Below, one piece after another: positions 28,869 to 38,800 of a stretch of DNA of 64,000 nucleotides. The position numbers and the translations under genes are program-made. Every line of letters begins with the position of its first letter. Position 1 is the first letter of the stretch. This DNA is from Flavobacteriaceae bacterium. GTDB lineage: Bacteria > Bacteroidota > Bacteroidia > Flavobacteriales > Flavobacteriaceae. The stretch lies in NCBI GenBank assembly GCA_030148025.1, contig JASBUG010000027.1, positions 1 through 64,000 of the forward strand. The letters are read 5' to 3'. The notes under the pieces were generated by a model that was not told where the DNA came from, did not search any database, and saw only the letters and a program-made list of their open reading frames with translations.

Positions 28869-30641
28869 ATGACAATTCAGGAAACCTTATCCAATCATAT
28901 TAAACAAGCATTTCAAGCTTTATATAATGCCGAATTAGAAACAGTAGAGTTTCAGGCAACACGTAAAGATTTTGAAGGAGATATTACTGTAGTAACATTT
29001 CCTATGCTACGCGTGGTTAAGATGAATCCTGCGCAATTAGGTGAAGACCTTGGTAAGCATTTAGTAGAGCATGTTGATGCTGTAAAGGATTTTAATGTTG
29101 TTAAAGGCTTTTTAAATATTGTAATTGCTGACGCGTTTTATCTAGACTTTTTTAATGAGATCAAGGATAATGTTGGCTATGGCTTTGTATCTGGTAAAGA
29201 TGATAAGGCTGTTATGGTTGAGTATTCATCGCCTAATACAAATAAGCCTTTGCACTTAGGTCATGTTAGAAATGTATTGTTAGGTTATAGTGTTTCTGAA
29301 ATATTGAAGGCTTCTGGGAAAACTGTTTATAAAACTCAAATCATAAACGATAGAGGTATACATATTTGTAAAAGTATGTTAGCGTGGAAGCGTTATGGAA
29401 ATGGAGAAACGCCAGAGAGCACAGGTTTAAAAGGAGATAAACTTGTTGGGAATTACTATGTGAAGTTTGATCAAGAATATAAAAATGAGATTCAAAATTT
29501 AGTAGCCTCTGGTTCGACTGAAGAAGACGCTAAAAAACAAGCGCCTATTTTATTAGAAGCTCAAGAAATGCTCCGTAAATGGGAAGCTGGTGATGAAGAA
29601 GTTGTGGCACTTTGGAAAATGATGAACTCATGGGTGTATGATGGTTTTGAAGAAACCTACAAAAATATAGGTGTTGATTTTGATTGCTATTATTACGAAA
29701 GTGACACTTATTTATTAGGAAAAGAATTTGTTGCAGAAGGATTAAAAACTGGTGTGTTCTTTAAGAAAGAAGATGGTTCTGTTTGGTGTGACCTTACCGA
29801 AGATGGTTTGGATGAAAAAATTGTGCTTCGTGCAGATGGTACAGCGGTGTATATGACACAGGATATTGGTACTGCTATTCAGCGTATTAAAGATTATCCA
29901 GATGTAGGAGGGATGGTTTACACTGTTGGTAACGAGCAGGATTATCATTTTAAAGTATTATTCTTGATCATTAAAAAACTAGGCTTTGAATGGGCTGAAA
30001 ACCTGTATCATTTAAGTTATGGAATGGTAGATCTTCCTAGTGGGAAAATGAAGAGTAGAGAAGGAACTGTGGTTGATGCCGACGATCTAATTGTTGAGAT
30101 GGCAGATACAGCTAAAGAGATATCTCAAGAGTTAGGGAAACTGGATGGCTATTCTGAAGAAGAAAAAGAAAATATCTATAAAACGATTGGATTAGGAGCG
30201 CTAAAGTATTTTATATTAAAGGTAGATCCTAAAAAACGTATTTTATTCGACCCAAAAGAATCGGTAGATTTTCAAGGTAATACTGGGCCTTTTATTCAAT
30301 ATACTTATGCAAGAATTCAAGCCATTTTAAGAAAGGCTGATTTCGATACGTCGTCTTTTGAAACGATTGAGCTTCATTCAAAGGAAAAGGAGCTTATTAA
30401 ACAATTACAGTTATTTCCAGAGGTAATACAAAATGCGGCTAATAACCATAGCCCTGCATTAGTGGCAAATTATACTTACGATTTAGTAAAAGAGTTTAAC
30501 TCTTTCTACCAAAACGTATCGATACTTGGTGCACAAAACCAAAACGAAAAAGTGTTTAGAGTACAATTAGCCAAAACCGTTGGCAATACTATTAAAAATG
30601 CTTTTGCCCTATTAGGAATTAATGTGCCTGAACGTATGTAG
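28869..30641 (+). CDS. argS: Arginine--tRNA ligase
   Basis: Charges tRNA-Arg. The 590-residue class I synthetase has the Arg-tRNA-synthetase N-terminal domain (1-90), the HIGH motif as HLGH in NKPLHLGHVRN, and a KMSKS-like GKMKSREGTVV. The anticodon-binding DALR domain is at the C-terminus (FIQYTYARIQAILRKA; TVGNTIKNAFALLGINVPERM). Length is normal. The next gene converges on it 5 bases after the stop with no visible terminator. Confidence 0.97.
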   Translation: MTIQETLSNHIKQAFQALYNAELETVEFQATRKDFEGDITVVTFPMLRVVKMNPAQLGEDLGKHLVEHVDAVKDFNVVKGFLNIVIADAFYLDFFNEIKDNVGYGFVSGKDDKAVMVEYSSPNTNKPLHLGHVRNVLLGYSVSEILKASGKTVYKTQIINDRGIHICKSMLAWKRYGNGETPESTGLKGDKLVGNYYVKFDQEYKNEIQNLVASGSTEEDAKKQAPILLEAQEMLRKWEAGDEEVVALWKMMNSWVYDGFEETYKNIGVDFDCYYYESDTYLLGKEFVAEGLKTGVFFKKEDGSVWCDLTEDGLDEKIVLRADGTAVYMTQDIGTAIQRIKDYPDVGGMVYTVGNEQDYHFKVLFLIIKKLGFEWAENLYHLSYGMVDLPSGKMKSREGTVVDADDLIVEMADTAKEISQELGKLDGYSEEEKENIYKTIGLGALKYFILKVDPKKRILFDPKESVDFQGNTGPFIQYTYARIQAILRKADFDTSSFETIELHSKEKELIKQLQLFPEVIQNAANNHSPALVANYTYDLVKEFNSFYQNVSILGAQNQNEKVFRVQLAKTVGNTIKNAFALLGINVPERM

Positions 30642-30646
30642 TATTA

Positions 30647-31618
30647 TTAAACAGTGGACGCTTTAACTATTTGTGGAGAATCTGTTTTAAGTCGTTTTAT
30701 CCATAATAATAAGCGTAAACTATACAACAAAGTAAAAAGCGAAAGCATTTCTTCAAAAGTTTCGGTATGACCAATGTAACTTACACATGCCATAAAAAAC
30801 ACCAGTACAAAGAGGTTTTTATGTGGTGTTAAAAACTCTAGCCAAATCGGCTTTTTCCCTTTATAATAAAACCATAGTAGGTAAAGTATCGTAAACATTC
30901 CTATACCAGCTGCAGGATATAAGAACCTGAATAAAGGGTTTATGAAATTATGTAAATTAGTTTCACTTTGAAAGTTGTTCTCTTTAAAAACACCTGAAGC
31001 TTCCCAGCCAAAAAAGTGCTGTCCGTAACTAATTTCTTCTAGAAAAATAAATAAAAGTGCTGTTGCACATAAAACTAACCAAGTTCTTATAATATTTAAT
31101 CCTTGAGGTTTGGCTTTGAGTGTTTTAACGTTTTTTAGAGTTATAAAAAGCACTATAGCACTTAGGAAGAACAGTAGAGAATTTAGATGCTCAAAAATTG
31201 TTTCTTGTTTAGGATCTCCAGTTAACAGCAATTTTAAGTGCATTAAAATGGCATACAAAGTAGAAATTAAAAATACGCGTTTGGCATATGTTTTAGAAGC
31301 TATTTTTTTATCGGTATAAAAAGTTTTTTTGAGCTTTTTTGAGTCAAAAGTGTTATTAAAAAAATAAAAGAAACGCTTGTGTAAATTAAAGAGCAAAACC
31401 ACAGTAATTAGCAAACATAAGAGAATGAAAAATATTAAAGTTAACTCTAAAATAAATATCTGATTTTCTAATATAACACCTGTTGAGGTTTGAATATGCT
31501 GTTCTGTGAAATCGGTTAATATAGGAACAATAGCTTTGTATTTAGCAATTAAAAATATGGCTAATAAAAAGAAAATGAAGGCTAATGCCTTGTTTAAAAG
31601 CGATGTTTTTTTTAGCAT
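30647..31618 (-). CDS. Uncharacterised polytopic membrane protein (EEISYGQ type)
   Basis: A 323-residue protein starting MLKKTSLLNKALAF with about seven hydrophobic segments. It contains EEISYGQHFFGWEA followed by ETNLHN, a pattern I know from uncharacterised membrane proteins of many bacteria; no function has been assigned to that family as far as I know. A start 41 codons further up (31741) would run through the neighbouring small gene and adds sequence with no membrane or signal character, so 31618 is preferred. Confidence 0.65.
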   Translation of the reverse strand: MLKKTSLLNKALAFIFFLLAIFLIAKYKAIVPILTDFTEQHIQTSTGVILENQIFILELTLIFFILLCLLITVVLLFNLHKRFFYFFNNTFDSKKLKKTFYTDKKIASKTYAKRVFLISTLYAILMHLKLLLTGDPKQETIFEHLNSLLFFLSAIVLFITLKNVKTLKAKPQGLNIIRTWLVLCATALLFIFLEEISYGQHFFGWEASGVFKENNFQSETNLHNFINPLFRFLYPAAGIGMFTILYLLWFYYKGKKPIWLEFLTPHKNLFVLVFFMACVSYIGHTETFEEMLSLFTLLYSLRLLLWIKRLKTDSPQIVKASTV

Positions 31619-31718
31619 ATTAGTATAAAATAGTTTTTGTCTGTGTACTAAATATTCAGTTTTTGTTTTATAGAAGCAAAAAAATGAGCTATATAGCACG
31701 AATTTTTCGACAAATAAC

Positions 31719-31892
31719 TTAGAATAGCTCTTTAATTTCATGGTCTTCTTCCTCCTCGTTTTGATCTATTTGTTCTACAAAGTATTTTGGTGTGTCGTCT
31801 TTTCTGGCAAATGTCATAGGTATAGGTAAAATACAAGCAAGCCCAATAAACAATGCCAAAACCAAAAGACGCAGTATGCGTTTTAATTTCAT
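31719..31892 (-). CDS. Small membrane protein, 57 residues
   Basis: Starts MKLKRILRLLVLALFIGLACILPIP, a single hydrophobic helix, then a short charged tail rich in Glu and Asp (QNEEEEDHEIKELF). Similar small proteins with the ILPIPMTF junction occur in other Flavobacteriaceae by my recollection. The ATG at 31892 fits the helix start; an ATG nine codons upstream is less likely. Function unknown. Confidence 0.55.
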   Translation of the reverse strand: MKLKRILRLLVLALFIGLACILPIPMTFARKDDTPKYFVEQIDQNEEEEDHEIKELF

Positions 31893-31974
31893 GTGAATAT
31901 GTGTTGCTCCATGAATCATGGAGATTAATAAAAGTGTTTAGAAATTGGTTAAAGGTTAACCAGAGGTATCTGGT

Positions 31975-32328
31975 TTAAGCAACAGGTTGCTCTAAAGGAA
32001 GTATGCTTGAAGGTAATTGTGTATACAGCTCACAAAAATTAAGAATAGTTTGAGCTGTACTTTTTTGTTGAGTTTCTTTATTTAAAAGAGTTTTGTTTTC
32101 AACTTTTAAAAAGAGATCAAAAGAAAACGCATGCGAATGTTGTTTAAAGAAACGATGTTTTTTTTGTAAACTAAGTTGATAGGAGGCTTCTGTACCTTGT
32201 TGCGAAGTAACTAACTCTGTTAGATGTACTGAAGGTAAGTTATGTGTGTAATCTGCGTTAGAAAACGAGATTAAACTAAAAATTAGCGAGGTACTAAATA
32301 GCCAAGTATATAATTTACTTTTGTACAT
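31975..32328 (-). CDS. Small exported protein of unknown function
   Basis: A 117-residue protein with a signal peptide (MYKSKLYTWLFSTSLIFSLISFSNA) and a polar mature part with several His, Lys and Gln. It overlaps the 3' end of the PagL-like gene by 14 bases on the same strand, so translational coupling is likely. No motif recognised. Confidence 0.55.
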   Translation of the reverse strand: MYKSKLYTWLFSTSLIFSLISFSNADYTHNLPSVHLTELVTSQQGTEASYQLSLQKKHRFFKQHSHAFSFDLFLKVENKTLLNKETQQKSTAQTILNFCELYTQLPSSILPLEQPVA

Positions 32329-32989
32329 TGTCTTGTAAAGATACGCGTTTTTTTAGTGGAATTCTAAATCCAAATTCTATGAATGAATTATTGTAACCGT
32401 TATTCTTTTCTCTAAGATCAGCGTTAGATACATGTCGTATACCACAACGAGCATCAAAAATTATGGATTTGGTTTCGTAACTAAAACCTAAAGCAAATAC
32501 ATCAGAAAATGCAAAACCCTTATCAAGACGTTCTGACGAGGTGTCTAATAGGGTCGGACCAACACTTCCTAAAGCAAATGCGCTAAACGATTTAAAGAGT
32601 TTATAACGTGCTATAAAACCAACTCCAATAGAATACTCATTAATGGTTTTTTCTTGTGTATAAATATCTCGTAGTTCTAAATAATTATCAGCATCACTAG
32701 GTTTTACATACCACTTATTGAGTAGTTGATGTTTTGAAACATATAGTCCAGGTTCTATTAAAACCTCAAAATCCCATTTTCGTCTTTCAGCAATTTTAAT
32801 ATTAATTTCTGCTTTAAATGATTGCGGTTTATAATCGTAATCTTTTGATTTGAAAGGAAAGCTCTGTTGTGTACCAAAACCGTAGATAAAGCCTATGTAA
32901 GTTTTTTTGGTTTTCTTTTCTTGTGCATTACTATGCAAGCTTATAAATAGACATACGCTTATAAAAAAGTAAAAGGGTTTTTTGGCCAT
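32315..32989 (-). CDS. Outer-membrane PagL-like lipid A deacylase (acyloxyacyl hydrolase)
   Basis: A 224-residue beta-barrel-type protein with a signal peptide (MAKKPFYFFISVCLFISLHSNA). The C-terminal part has RHVSNADLREKNNGYNNSF followed by IEFGF, which matches the PagL active-site pattern (His, Ser in HxSNA, an Asn/Gly turn, then Glu). PagL removes a 3-O-acyl chain from lipid A in the outer leaflet. Alternating hydrophobic strands support a barrel. It heads a group of small envelope genes. Activity is inferred. Confidence 0.65.
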   Translation of the reverse strand: MAKKPFYFFISVCLFISLHSNAQEKKTKKTYIGFIYGFGTQQSFPFKSKDYDYKPQSFKAEINIKIAERRKWDFEVLIEPGLYVSKHQLLNKWYVKPSDADNYLELRDIYTQEKTINEYSIGVGFIARYKLFKSFSAFALGSVGPTLLDTSSERLDKGFAFSDVFALGFSYETKSIIFDARCGIRHVSNADLREKNNGYNNSFIEFGFRIPLKKRVSLQDNVQK

Positions 32990-33012
32990 TCTTTTTTACT
33001 GTATAAAATAAC

Positions 33013-33047
33013 AGAGGAGCAATACTACTCCTCTATTGTCAAATATA
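33013..33047 (-). promoter_or_regulatory. Candidate promoter plus leader hairpin of PagL-like gene
   Basis: On the minus strand TATATTTG (33047-33040) matches TAnnTTTG, and the next bases form a perfect 7-bp hairpin AGAGGAG/CTCCTCT (33034-33013) followed by TTATTTTAT. It can be read either as a promoter with a 5'-end hairpin for the gene starting at 32989 or as a terminator of the gene remnant upstream. Confidence 0.45.
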
Positions 33048-33063
33048 TTTAATTATTTTTAAA

Positions 33064-33210
33064 TTATTTATCAGGATAAGCAGGAACTGGTGGTACAACT
33101 CGAGAATCTTTTGCAATCAATTTTTGTAAGTGTTCTATGGCTGCTTTTAATTGGGCATCTTCACCGTCACAGATTACATGTAACAGCGTACTATTTACAT
33201 TGAAATAAAG
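33064..33210 (-). pseudogene. Truncated gene remnant (about 48 codons)
   Basis: The minus strand is open for 48 codons reading NSTLLHVICDGEDAQLKAA... to a natural end VPPVPAYPDK and stop TAA. The codons look protein-like, but the frame is closed by TAA directly upstream and has no ATG, GTG or TTG start. Sequence further upstream is A/T runs with no coding character. It is probably the 3' end of a gene that lost its 5' part. Family not recognised. Confidence 0.5.
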
Positions 33211-33451
33211 TTATCTTATTTTAAAAAAAGAGTTTATTGAGTTTGCTTTTCACTACTGGAAATCTAAAAAAAACGTTAAAAAGATTCTTAAAATCAAAAA
33301 AAAGAGGAAAATCTTATCGGGTTATACATATTTTAGCAACATCTTGAGGAATTTGTAGTCTATTGTAGTAAATATCCTAATCAGATATGCAATAAATTAT
33401 AAAAACCATCAAACAAGTAATCAATCAAATCATCAATCAATTAAGTCATCA

Positions 33452-35101
33452 ATTAAAATATCATTTAATAGACTGACCTTATTATTTATTGTTTTAGCAA
33501 ATACTACTACGGTATTCGGGTCAAGGCTAACTTTTACAGACGCTAAATCTTATAGTGAATTTGGCGCTGTAACATCTTCTATTGTTCAAGAAACTATTGT
33601 TCAGTTAAAACAAGATATTGTAAAAACAGATTCCATACAGTATCATAAAGCAGAGGCTGTAAAATATGCCGAGGTCGAAGAAGTTGAAAAAGCGACAGAG
33701 CATATAGAGCAATATATAAAGGCAAGTGGTGATTTAAATTTTTTAAATCAACATGAGTTTGAAAGTATTGAAGAGACGGGTCAGTTTCAGGAAGTAGCGA
33801 GTGCATATGAGCCTAAGGTTAACCCTTGGGTGTTATTCTTCTTTTTCACTTCGGTAGTTGGAGTGTTTATTTCTATAATGCTCAATATTCAAAGAAAAGC
33901 AAATAGAATTACCAATTTGTTAATTGCGTTATTCGTGTTTTTCCATTCTATAATGATTGCAGAGCTTGGGTTGTATTTTAGTAATTATAGATTTGAAATG
34001 CCACATTCTTTATTTGCCTCTGTTACATTTTCTTTTTTATATGGACCATTGCTTTACTTTTATTTTAAAAGAACCACGTTAAATTACAGGTTTAAGTTGT
34101 ATGACATATTACATTTAATCCCTTCATTTTTCTTGCTGATATATATATATCCATATTACTTATTGTCAAGTGAAGAAAAGTTGTTTTTGATGTTAAACTT
34201 TGAAAAATATTTAATGCCAGGGACTAACTTGATATTTATATTAAAATCTACATCGTTAATTGTGTATGCTATTTTAATTAGAAACGTGTATACCAAATCT
34301 TTAAGTAAAAAGACAATAGAACCCGAGTTTAGGGTATGGCAAAATAGAATGAGTAACTTTTTTAATATTTATGTTTTAAGTTACTTAATATATAGTTTCT
34401 CTTTTTTAAATATTGCCAATATACCATATTTGTCATATATACAAGGAGTAGTGTTATCTGCTCTGGTTTTATATATTGCATTTACTGCTTTTTCCAGGCC
34501 AATGCTATTCTTTTCTGTTCCAAATGAAGAGCCATTGGTTCCAGTTTTAAACCTTAATACTGTTGTGCCTCCAGTAAAATTGAAAGAGAAAATTCCAGCT
34601 GGTGTCGAAAAATATCAAAAATCTGGACTCACTTTTGATCTGTCATTAGAGTTAAAGGAAGATCTTTTAAGTTTATTAAAAGAAGAAAAAGTATTTAAGA
34701 TCAACAACCTTACTTTAGAAATGCTTTCTCAACGACTAAATACAAGTAGGCATAATACATCACAGGTTATAAACGAACATTTCAATATGAATTTCTTCGA
34801 GCTTATCAATCAATATCGCATTAAAGAAGCAAAGCACATTTTGGAAAACGATTTGCGAAAAAGTATGAATATTATTGACGTTGCTTACGAGGTTGGTTAT
34901 AATAACAAAGTGACTTTTAATAAATGCTTTAAAAAAGAAACGCTTTTAACACCCTCACAATATAGAGAATTGCACAAACGAGAAATGGTCAATATTGAAG
35001 AAGAAGATAATCCAACCGAAAATGATCGTTCGTCATTCACTAATAATAATAGCAGAAACAGCGGTGGAACTAATCTGTTTTCAGGCTCAGGTGTTGCGTA
35101 A
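33452..35101 (+). CDS. AraC-family regulator with signal peptide, periplasmic region and membrane domain; non-standard start
   Basis: From a GTG at 33830 the frame encodes seven hydrophobic segments and a C-terminal AraC domain (LEMLSQRLNTSRHNTSQVINEHF; IIDVAYEVGYNNKVTFNKCFKKET). The same frame is open upstream for 126 more codons and reads like protein: a good signal peptide (KISFNRLTLLFIVLANTTTVFG), then a Glu/Gln-rich helical stretch, ending directly at the first membrane segment. There is no ATG, GTG or TTG there; ATT at 33452 (or 33440) or CTG at 33473 would be the start. It lies upstream of, and may control, the SusC operon. Full product is about 549 residues. Confidence 0.7.
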   Translation: MKISFNRLTLLFIVLANTTTVFGSRLTFTDAKSYSEFGAVTSSIVQETIVQLKQDIVKTDSIQYHKAEAVKYAEVEEVEKATEHIEQYIKASGDLNFLNQHEFESIEETGQFQEVASAYEPKVNPWVLFFFFTSVVGVFISIMLNIQRKANRITNLLIALFVFFHSIMIAELGLYFSNYRFEMPHSLFASVTFSFLYGPLLYFYFKRTTLNYRFKLYDILHLIPSFFLLIYIYPYYLLSSEEKLFLMLNFEKYLMPGTNLIFILKSTSLIVYAILIRNVYTKSLSKKTIEPEFRVWQNRMSNFFNIYVLSYLIYSFSFLNIANIPYLSYIQGVVLSALVLYIAFTAFSRPMLFFSVPNEEPLVPVLNLNTVVPPVKLKEKIPAGVEKYQKSGLTFDLSLELKEDLLSLLKEEKVFKINNLTLEMLSQRLNTSRHNTSQVINEHFNMNFFELINQYRIKEAKHILENDLRKSMNIIDVAYEVGYNNKVTFNKCFKKETLLTPSQYRELHKREMVNIEEEDNPTENDRSSFTNNNSRNSGGTNLFSGSGVA

Positions 35102-35855
35102 TTAGCAGCAACTCATAACCTGATTTTTACTTCTGCTTTAGAGAAATTAAATTCCCTTTATTTTAAAAGATTAAACGATATGTCTTTAATGATGATTCAT
35201 TATCATTATAGATGTGATACTTTCATTGCAAAGTCATTTATACATGTTAGCTAAATTTTAAGATAACCTAGTATCATTTTTGACTCTTTTTATTACTTCA
35301 AAGAACCTGTTTAGCCTTTATTCTGAAATCTTTTCCTCCAAAAGGTAAATTGTGATCAAGTATTGTCTGTTTCTCGGTCGCATATTAACCACTTCTTTAA
35401 GATTTAACGCAATGCACTATTGTTTTATGAATTGTTTTAGTTAAAAACAAAACAAACGCTCGTTTTTAACATAATCATTTGTTAATAAGTGTGTTGCGTT
35501 ACGGTTTTAATGGTTTGTTCTTCTACTCGCTACTTATATATGTTATGATTTAGCAAGGAAAAACCTTAAGAGCTTGTTAAATTTTATAGTAACATATAAG
35601 GGTATTTGTAAAAACTTGGTAATGATTATTCGGGGAGGTAATGTATTATCCGCTCTAACCTGCTTAACATGCCTTTTGGCTTTCTTTAACCTGCAATTGT
35701 AAAGGTAAGGTGGTAATCCTTACTACATAAAAAGAGCCATTAAACTTTGGTTTCATTTTCTAGTAATTTATTTGAATTAGTCAGCAAATTTCTTACTGCC
35801 TTCCTTTCTTCAGTTGTGCTAATCAAATTAATTCTAACTCAATAATTTAAATTTT
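35102..35855. other. Long intergenic region upstream of the SusC operon (754 bases)
   Basis: No gene-like frame was seen on either strand. The region holds a dyad AATGAT/ATCATT near 35190, a T-rich pairing TTGTTTT/AAAACAA around 35420-35455, and a 6-bp hairpin GTAAGG/CCTTAC (35705-35723). The size suggests an extended operator or leader for the nutrient-uptake operon, with binding sites for the AraC regulator next door. No perfect TAnnTTTG box was found. Confidence 0.5.
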
Positions 35856-38800
35856 ATGAAAGTAAAAAGAATGCAATTAGTGGCGATGGTTTTTTTTCTA
35901 GGAATCTTATCGTCCTTTGCACAGGAGAAACCAATTTCAGGGACCATCTCAGATCAGTATGGTATGCCGCTTCCCGGAGTAAATATTCTTGTGAAGGGAA
36001 CAACTAACGGAACACAAACAGATTTTGATGGTAACTATACAATTAGTGCAAGTGTTGGCGATATCTTAACTTTTAGTTATGTGGGTCTAAAAACAGTTGA
36101 AATTACCGTAGGAGCTTCAGACAGAGTAGATGTTACAATGGAAGAAGACGCCTCTCAACTAGAAGAAATAGTTGTTACAGCACAAGGTATTAAACGAGAA
36201 AAGAAAGCCCTAGGATATGCAGTAACTACATTAAAAGGTGAAGATATAGCAAAGCGTCCAGAAACGGATGTTGCTAGAGCACTTTCGGGACAAATTCCAG
36301 GAGTCGATATTTTAGGTGGTAGTGGTATGGCTGGTAGTGGTACCAATATTACTATTAGAGGATTTTCAACAATGACAGGAGACAATCAACCTTTAATTAT
36401 TGTTGATGGTGTTCCTTTTTCGAATGCGTCAAATGAAACAAGTACTTTTTCAACTAGTGAATCGGGTAACAACTCAGCAAGTAGATTGTTAGATCTAGAT
36501 CCTAATAATATTGCAGATTTAAGTGTACTTAAGGGATTAAGTGCAACAGTATTATATGGAGAGCAAGGTAGAAATGGGGTAATTTTAATTACAACAAAAA
36601 CCAATGCTGGTGGAGAAAGTGCTAAAAAAATGGAAGTGACTGTAAATTCTTCATATTATGTTGAGGAAATTTCAGCATTACCAGACTATCAAAATAGATA
36701 TGGTGGTGGATGGCAAAACAGTAGAGGTAAAGCCTTTAGTAACTGGGGTGCAGAATTCACATCACCATATGAGCAAATTTTACACGTGTATTCAGGAAAT
36801 GCATATAGTTCGGTACAACAAGGAGGCGGATCTTTTGATGCTTCATTCCCAGAATTTGCAGGAAACACTACCTATTTATATAAGCCTTATAATAGTGTAG
36901 AGAACTTTTTTAATACTGGATATACAGCTGTTAATAATATTAATGTAAATAAGGCTACTGAAACTACAAACCTTAGTTTAAGTTATACGCATAGTGATCA
37001 AAAAGGATTTACACCAAACAATACTTTAAGAAGAAATAACTTTAGTATTGGTGGTTCGGCAAAACTGTCAAATAATTTCACTTTTAGTGGAACAATGAAT
37101 TATGTGAATACAAACAAAAAGAGTCCACCAAATGCTGCGAGTACTGGATCTAGTAATGTAAGTTCAGGAGGTTCTGGTATTTTTGCTAATGTATTATATA
37201 CACCTCGTTCTATCGATTTAATGGGGCTTCCATGGGAAGACGACCAACACAGAAGTGTGTACTATAGAACAACAAACAGTATACAAAACCCTCGTTGGAC
37301 AGCTGTAAACGAAATCGATCAAGAAAAAACGGATAGAGTTTTCTTTTCTATGTCTGGTACATATAAGTTTAATGACTGGATTTCTGCAACTTGGAGAACA
37401 GGTTTTGATGGATATAATGAAACAGCATCATTTAAAGTAAATAAAGGAGGTATCTATTTACCAAACGGACTGTATTATGAGTCTAGAAATACTGGGAAAA
37501 TTTGGGATCATTCATTATTAGTGAATATGGCTAAGGATTTGAATGAAGATTTCAACTTGTCTGTTGATGCTGGATTCAATGCAAGAAGAAACATTTTTAA
37601 TTCTTCAAGTGTTCAATACGACAAGCAATTGGTATATGGAAAATTCTTTGCAAATAACTTTGAAGATAAGAATGCAACAAGTTTATTCAGATCGCAAGAA
37701 AATGTTTATGGTGTTTTTGGTTCTGCAACACTTGGATATAAAAACTTTGCATATTTAAATGTAGCAGGAAGAAACGACTGGGCTTCTACTCATGAATCTG
37801 GAAACAATACAATATTCTATCCAAGTGCTAGTTTATCGTTTATTCCAACATCAGCATTTCCAGAGCTTAAAAGTCCAAATGGAATCAACTATTTAAAGAT
37901 GCGTATAGGTTATGGTAGTTCGGCAAACTTTGCAGGACCATACGTTACTAGAGATGTGTTAGCAGTAGCAGCAAAATCTTGGCTAGATGCTAATGGAAAT
38001 CCTGTTAATACTAATAATGTTTCTAACAGATTAGGAAACCCAAATTTAAAGCCAGAGCTAGTAAGAGAGCTTGAGTTTGGACTTGAATTAAAAGCGTTAA
38101 ATAACCGAATAGGTTTTGAGGGAAGTATCTATAGAAAAGAAGCGAAAGATCAAATCTTAGATAAGAACCTAGATCCTGGAACAGGATATACAGTTACAGC
38201 AATTAATGCTGGTAAACTAAGAACTGAAGGTATTGAAATAGGAATCAATGCGACGCCAATTGTAACAGATAATTTAAGATGGAATACTATTTTAAACTTT
38301 GATGCTTACGAAAGTACGGTTACTGAACTTCCAGGAGGAGAAGGTAGTGCTTTATTCTTATCAGGACCATTTTCTAATTTAGGAAACTTTGCAATTGAAG
38401 GACAACCTTTTAATGTAATGCAAGGACAAGTAGTACAACGTGATGAGAACGGAAATCCAATAGTAGGAACAGATGGATTGTATTTATTACAAGATGAGAT
38501 CGGTATTATTGGTGATCCAAACCCAGATTGGCATGCTTCCTTAATAAACAGTGTGTCTTATAAAGGATTCACTTTTGGAATGCAATGGGATTATACTCAT
38601 GGTGGAGACATGTATTCTGCAACGGCAAATACACTTACTATTAGAGGTCTTGCTGGAGAAACAAATTTTGATAGATCTATTCCAGTTGTGGCACCAGGAG
38701 TATTACAAGATGGTTCTGTAAATACAATTCAAATTTCTGCCAATGACCATTATTGGGAAAATATGGGAAATACAGAATTTAAAGTATACGATGCTACACA

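Noticed and set aside
31619-31741. N-terminal extension of the EEISYGQ membrane protein
   Set aside because: Aromatic-rich, unlike a signal or domain, and overlaps the small gene at 31719-31892.
36155-36604. Opposite-strand reading frames inside the SusC gene
   Set aside because: Shadows of the conserved plug domain; no independent features.
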